This document shows positions 61,380 through 64,000 of a stretch of DNA of 64,000 nt, one piece after another. The notes below the pieces were generated by a model that did no database searches, was not told where the DNA came from, and was given only the letters and a program-made list of their open reading frames with translations. A program made the position numbers and the translations under genes. Source of the DNA: Tessaracoccus palaemonis (GTDB lineage: Bacteria > Actinomycetota > Actinomycetes > Propionibacteriales > Propionibacteriaceae); NCBI RefSeq assembly GCF_019316905.1, contig NZ_CP079216.1, forward strand, positions 744,001-808,000, read 5' to 3'. The first letter of the stretch is position 1; each line of letters begins with the position of its first letter.

Positions 61380-61604
61380 ATGAACCATGTCGTCCGCGCC
61401 GAGATCCCGGCCACCGTCGCGACCGTTGCCGTGGAGGCCGGGCAGCAGGTGGGCGAATCGGACGTGGTCGTGCAGCTGGAGTCCGTGACGTCGGAGGTGC
61501 CCGTACCCGCGGGAGTGGCCGGCATCGTCATGGAGGTTCTGGTCAGCGACGGTGACGTCGTCGAGGTGGGCGACCCGCTGCTGGCCATCGCGGAGGATTC
61601 ATGA
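61380..61604 (+). CDS. Biotin/lipoyl carrier-like protein lacking the modified lysine
   Basis: A 74-residue single biotinyl/lipoyl-type domain. The fold pattern is complete (VRAEIPATVATVAVEAGQQV, then PAGVAGIVMEVLVSDGDVV), but the hairpin that normally reads E-S/A-M-K-M reads E34-S-V-T-S38, with Thr37 in place of the lysine. It therefore cannot carry biotin or lipoate in the usual way. It overlaps dapA by 4 nt. The role is unknown; a structural or regulatory part is possible. Confidence 0.8.
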   Translation: MNHVVRAEIPATVATVAVEAGQQVGESDVVVQLESVTSEVPVPAGVAGIVMEVLVSDGDVVEVGDPLLAIAEDS

Positions 61605-62500
61605 TTGACGACACCCAGCCCGTGTTCGGGCGCGTCCTGACGGCGATGGTCACGCCGTTCACCGCCGACGGGTCGGAGACCGACTACGCGCAGGTGGCGA
61701 GGCTCGCCGCGCATCTGGTCGACGACCTCGGCAACGACGGACTCATCATCAACGGCACGACGGGGGAGTCGCCCACCACGAGCGACGCGGAGAAGCGCAA
61801 CATCCTTGACGCCGTGGTCACGGCCGTCGGCGACCGCGCCTCGGTCGTCGCGGGCGTCGGTACCTTCTCCACCCGGCACAGCATCCAGCTGGCGCGCCAG
61901 GCGGCCGACGTCGGCGCAGACGGCGTGCTGGTCGTCACCCCGTACTACTCACGGCCGCCGCTGGACGCGCTGGAGGACCACTTCCTCGCCGTCGCCGACG
62001 CGACGGAACTGCCCGTCATGCTGTACGACATCCCGCACCGCGCCGGGATCGAGATCCCGGAGAGCATGCTCATCAGGCTCGATGCGCACCCGAGGATCCG
62101 CGCGGTCAAGGACGCCAAGGGCTCGATCGTGTCGTCCTCGGTCGTGATGGCCAACACCAATCTCGCCTACTACGCGGGAGATGACGCGTACCTGCTGCCG
62201 CTGCTCAGCGTCGGCGGCGTCGGCGTCGTCGGGACCTCGACTCACTTCACCGCGCCGGCCGCCCGCGAGATCATCGACCACTTCCTGGCGGGCCGGATCG
62301 ACGAGGCGGTGCTGGCCAACCGCCACGCGCTGCCCGCTTTCCAGGGGGTGTTCGCGACGCAGGGCTGCATGATGGTGAAGGAGACCCTCGCCGCCCGCGG
62401 ATTCGACGTGGGTCCCTGCCGTGCGCCGATGGGGTCTGCCCCCGAGGACGCCGTCCACCGCTATGTGAACCTGCTTGAGGCGCTGGGCTACGGAGCCTGA
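61601..62500 (+). CDS. dapA: 4-hydroxy-tetrahydrodipicolinate synthase
   Basis: DapA condenses pyruvate with aspartate semialdehyde, the first step toward diaminopimelate and lysine. The 299-residue TIM barrel has GTTGESPT (pyruvate site), TPYYSRP with the catalytic Tyr, YDIPHRAG with the substrate Arg, and the Schiff-base Lys in RAVKDAKGS (about 165). Its ATG lies within the stop of the carrier-like gene, so they are translated together. The usual dapB neighbour is absent. Confidence 0.93.
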   Translation: MIDDTQPVFGRVLTAMVTPFTADGSETDYAQVARLAAHLVDDLGNDGLIINGTTGESPTTSDAEKRNILDAVVTAVGDRASVVAGVGTFSTRHSIQLARQAADVGADGVLVVTPYYSRPPLDALEDHFLAVADATELPVMLYDIPHRAGIEIPESMLIRLDAHPRIRAVKDAKGSIVSSSVVMANTNLAYYAGDDAYLLPLLSVGGVGVVGTSTHFTAPAAREIIDHFLAGRIDEAVLANRHALPAFQGVFATQGCMMVKETLAARGFDVGPCRAPMGSAPEDAVHRYVNLLEALGYGA

Positions 62501-62511
62501 CCCCACGGGCG

Positions 62512-62538
62512 GGAACGATCCGGGCCGCCGGAGCGTTA
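62512..62538 (+). promoter_or_regulatory. Candidate ECF-sigma promoter of sigE
   Basis: GGAAC (62512-62516) and CGTT (62534-62537) are separated by 17 bp, the spacing and sequence expected for actinobacterial ECF sigma promoters (GGAAC-N17/18-CGTT or GTT). It lies about 85 bp upstream of the chosen sigE start. If the sigma factor uses it, sigE controls its own gene. Confidence 0.6.
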
Positions 62539-62620
62539 TACGGGTCGTAGCGCAGTCCGCCGATCCGCGGCAGTATCACAGGATCGTCACAGACTCGTGT
62601 GGGAAGATCAGGAGATGGAG

Positions 62621-63211
62621 ATGCCGAAGGTGTTCCGGGGCGGTAAGCAGGCCAAGGCGGCCGCAGTAGACGCGTCCTGGACCGCGCCCACCTGGCAGGA
62701 GCTCGTCCGTGACCATTCCGCGCAGGTGTACCGCCTCGCGTACCGCCTGACCGGCAATGCCTACGACGCCGAGGACCTGACGCAGGACGTGTTCGTGCGG
62801 GTCTTCAAGTCGATCCACACGTTCCAGCCGGGCACTCTCGAGGGCTGGCTGCACCGCATCACCACGAATCTCTTCCTCGACCAGGCTCGTCGCCGTCAGC
62901 GGATCCGGATGGACTCGATGAGCGTGGCCCCCGACCACGTGTGGGGCTCGGCCACCGGCCCCGAGGACCTGCACGTCGACGCCGAACTCGACGCCGACGT
63001 CGCCGCGGCGCTGGAGGCGCTGAGCCCCGAGCAGCGCGTGGCCGTCGTCCTGTGCGACATCGAGGGCCTCAGCTACGAGGAGATCGCCTCCGTGCTCGAC
63101 GTGAAGATCGGCACCGTGCGCAGCCGCATCGCCCGCGGACGTGCGGCGCTGCGCGAGGCGCTCGCCCACCGCGCCCCGACGGGAGACCGCACCCGCTACG
63201 CCGGGGTGTGA
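62621..63211 (+). CDS. sigE: ECF RNA polymerase sigma factor SigE
   Basis: A 196-residue extracytoplasmic-function sigma factor. Region 2 ([35 protein letters not shown], about 30-66) binds the -10 element. Region 4 ([46 protein letters not shown]) binds the -35 element. The ATG at 62621 is chosen because AGGAG (62610-62614) is 6 nt upstream; the ATG at 62615 touches it. Followed by an anti-sigma gene as in M. tuberculosis sigE-rseA; both respond to envelope stress there. Confidence 0.93.
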   Translation: MPKVFRGGKQAKAAAVDASWTAPTWQELVRDHSAQVYRLAYRLTGNAYDAEDLTQDVFVRVFKSIHTFQPGTLEGWLHRITTNLFLDQARRRQRIRMDSMSVAPDHVWGSATGPEDLHVDAELDADVAAALEALSPEQRVAVVLCDIEGLSYEEIASVLDVKIGTVRSRIARGRAALREALAHRAPTGDRTRYAGV

Positions 63212-64000
63212 CCATGGCCTCCGTCCACGAGCGCGTCCGCGAGGACCTCAACGCCTATGTCGACCAGACCCTGCCCCCGCGCCGCTGGGAGCAGATCAGC
63301 TACCACCTCGCCGGCTGCGAGGACTGCCGCGCGGAGATGCTGGCGCTGTGCTCCGTGCGCAACACGCTGGGCGCCTGCCGGGCCTCCAAGGCCCCCAGCT
63401 CACTCGCCGCCCGGCTCGAACAGATCGCAGGCGATCACGCCGACGCCCCGCTCTACCTGGCCGCCGGCCAGGGGCAGCTGCCCACCTCGCGCGTCGCCCG
63501 CCGCATCGCAGCCTCCGGGGCCGCGCTCCTGACCTTCGCCGTCGTCATCGTGGTCCTCGCCGCCCTCGTCGCGCCGGAGCCCGTCCGCATCGCCGACCCC
63601 GTCGGCTCCGCGCGCGAGCAGTTCTCCCTGTCCGCCTCCGCAGTCAGCATCAACGAGGCTGTCGGCGCGGTGCTGCTCGCCTACGAGAAGGGCGCCGATC
63701 TCGGCGCCTCGATCACGTACCAGCCGCGCGGCTTCGACGGCGATACGCACGCCGTGACCGCCGACGATGCGGCCGCGCTGCTGCAGAGCGCCACGGAAGC
63801 CGACGTCGCCTACAGCGGCACACAGCGGGTCTGGGTCTCCGACGGCCAGGGCTACTACCGCAGTGCCGCCGTCCGCGTCGCCAAGCAGCCTGGGGAGGGG
63901 GCGCTGCTCAGCGTGCTCGACGCGCGCGGAGACGAGTTCAGCTCCAGCTTCCTGCCTGACTACATCTCCCGCGAGTACGAGGCACCCGAGGGGTGGAGCT
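63208..64000 (+). CDS. rseA: Anti-sigma factor with zinc-binding domain (3' end cut by window)
   Basis: At least 264 residues are in the window and no stop is reached. The N-terminal anti-sigma domain has the ZAS motif H-x3-C-x2-C in YHLAGCEDC (about residues 33-41), which coordinates zinc and can respond to oxidation. A membrane helix follows at about 110-133 ([22 protein letters not shown]) and then an outer domain of at least 130 residues. It should hold SigE inactive until stress. The GTG at 63208 overlaps the sigE stop; an ATG at 63214 is the alternative start. Confidence 0.88.
   Translation, partial: MTMASVHERVREDLNAYVDQTLPPRRWEQISYHLAGCEDCRAEMLALCSVRNTLGACRASKAPSSLAARLEQIAGDHADAPLYLAAGQGQLPTSRVARRIAASGAALLTFAVVIVVLAALVAPEPVRIADPVGSAREQFSLSASAVSINEAVGAVLLAYEKGADLGASITYQPRGFDGDTHAVTADDAAALLQSATEADVAYSGTQRVWVSDGQGYYRSAAVRVAKQPGEGALLSVLDARGDEFSSSFLPDYISREYEAPEGWS

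Noticed and set aside
1-64000. tRNA, rRNA or tmRNA genes
   Set aside because: Nearly all gaps are under 300 bp, and none showed a cloverleaf, a GTTCRANYC T-arm or an rRNA segment by eye.

Overview
The window is high-GC, gene-dense bacterial DNA with many GTG starts and many 1-10 nt gene overlaps. It carries mycothiol genes (mca, S-hydroxymethylmycothiol dehydrogenase, a mycothiol-dependent isomerase-like protein), an actinobacterial greA/DUF4307/mca block and a DUF3117 gene. This points clearly to Actinomycetota. Gene content and the intergenic repeat types would fit a Propionibacteriaceae-like genome (for example a Tessaracoccus relative), but the genus is an inference. From memory, two blocks keep the gene order of Mycobacterium tuberculosis: 1-12244 with ychF corresponds to the Rv1080c-Rv1112 interval, and 48033-64000 to the Rv1177-Rv1222 interval. 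The chromosome backbone is therefore old and conserved, with accessory genes set between.

Layout. 1-12244: greA (cut by the window edge), DUF4307, mca, rhomboid protease, DUF255 protein, PIN-PhoH ATPase, MarR regulator, hemolysin III, short-chain prenyl transferase, DUF4245, xseB/xseA, an Rv1109c-like protein and ispH. 12245-19374: two AT-richer secreted proteins, ilvA, rmuC, M18 aminopeptidase, and an OhrR/Ohr peroxide pair. 19460-22410: ychF followed by a small insertion. The last 26 bp of ychF are repeated at 21812-21837, and the bases between hold a HARE-HTH/GIY-YIG nuclease gene and toxin debris. Beyond lies a decayed dihydrofolate-reductase-like gene. 22542-33820: GH43 glycosidase, acetyltransferases, MFS exporter, SDR, lipoprotein, amidohydrolase, putP, nhaA, ArsR/CDF metal pair and a DoxX-like protein. 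34066-47960: cysE, kinase-like protein, CBS protein, double GNAT, nicotinamidase, NUDIX, formaldehyde detoxification pair, mutarotase, phosphoribosyltransferase, transketolase, SppA and VanW. 48033-64000: ferredoxin, dapC, dapD, dapE and dapA, a circularly permuted ATP-grasp/alpha-E/transglutaminase operon, LOG protein, glgA/glgC, O-methyltransferase, a carrier-like protein lacking its lysine, sigE and its anti-sigma factor (cut by the window end).

How the genes work together. dapC, dapD, dapE and dapA cover most of the succinylase route to diaminopimelate. glgC and glgA face each other across one promoter region and make ADP-glucose and use it. Mca, the mycothiol-linked dehydrogenase and its metallo-beta-lactamase partner deal with electrophile and formaldehyde stress. 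Ohr/OhrR and SigE add peroxide and envelope stress responses; a candidate ECF promoter in front of sigE suggests autoregulation.

The most unusual material is in non-coding DNA: the duplicated ychF end, a family of modular intergenic palindromes (4558-4700, 37255-37373, 18316-18389, 23598-23666), a seven-copy heptamer array, and a cluster of CTTCGACAAGCTCAG repeats, one of which supplies the stop codon of a gene. I saw no tRNA, rRNA, CRISPR array or intact transposase.
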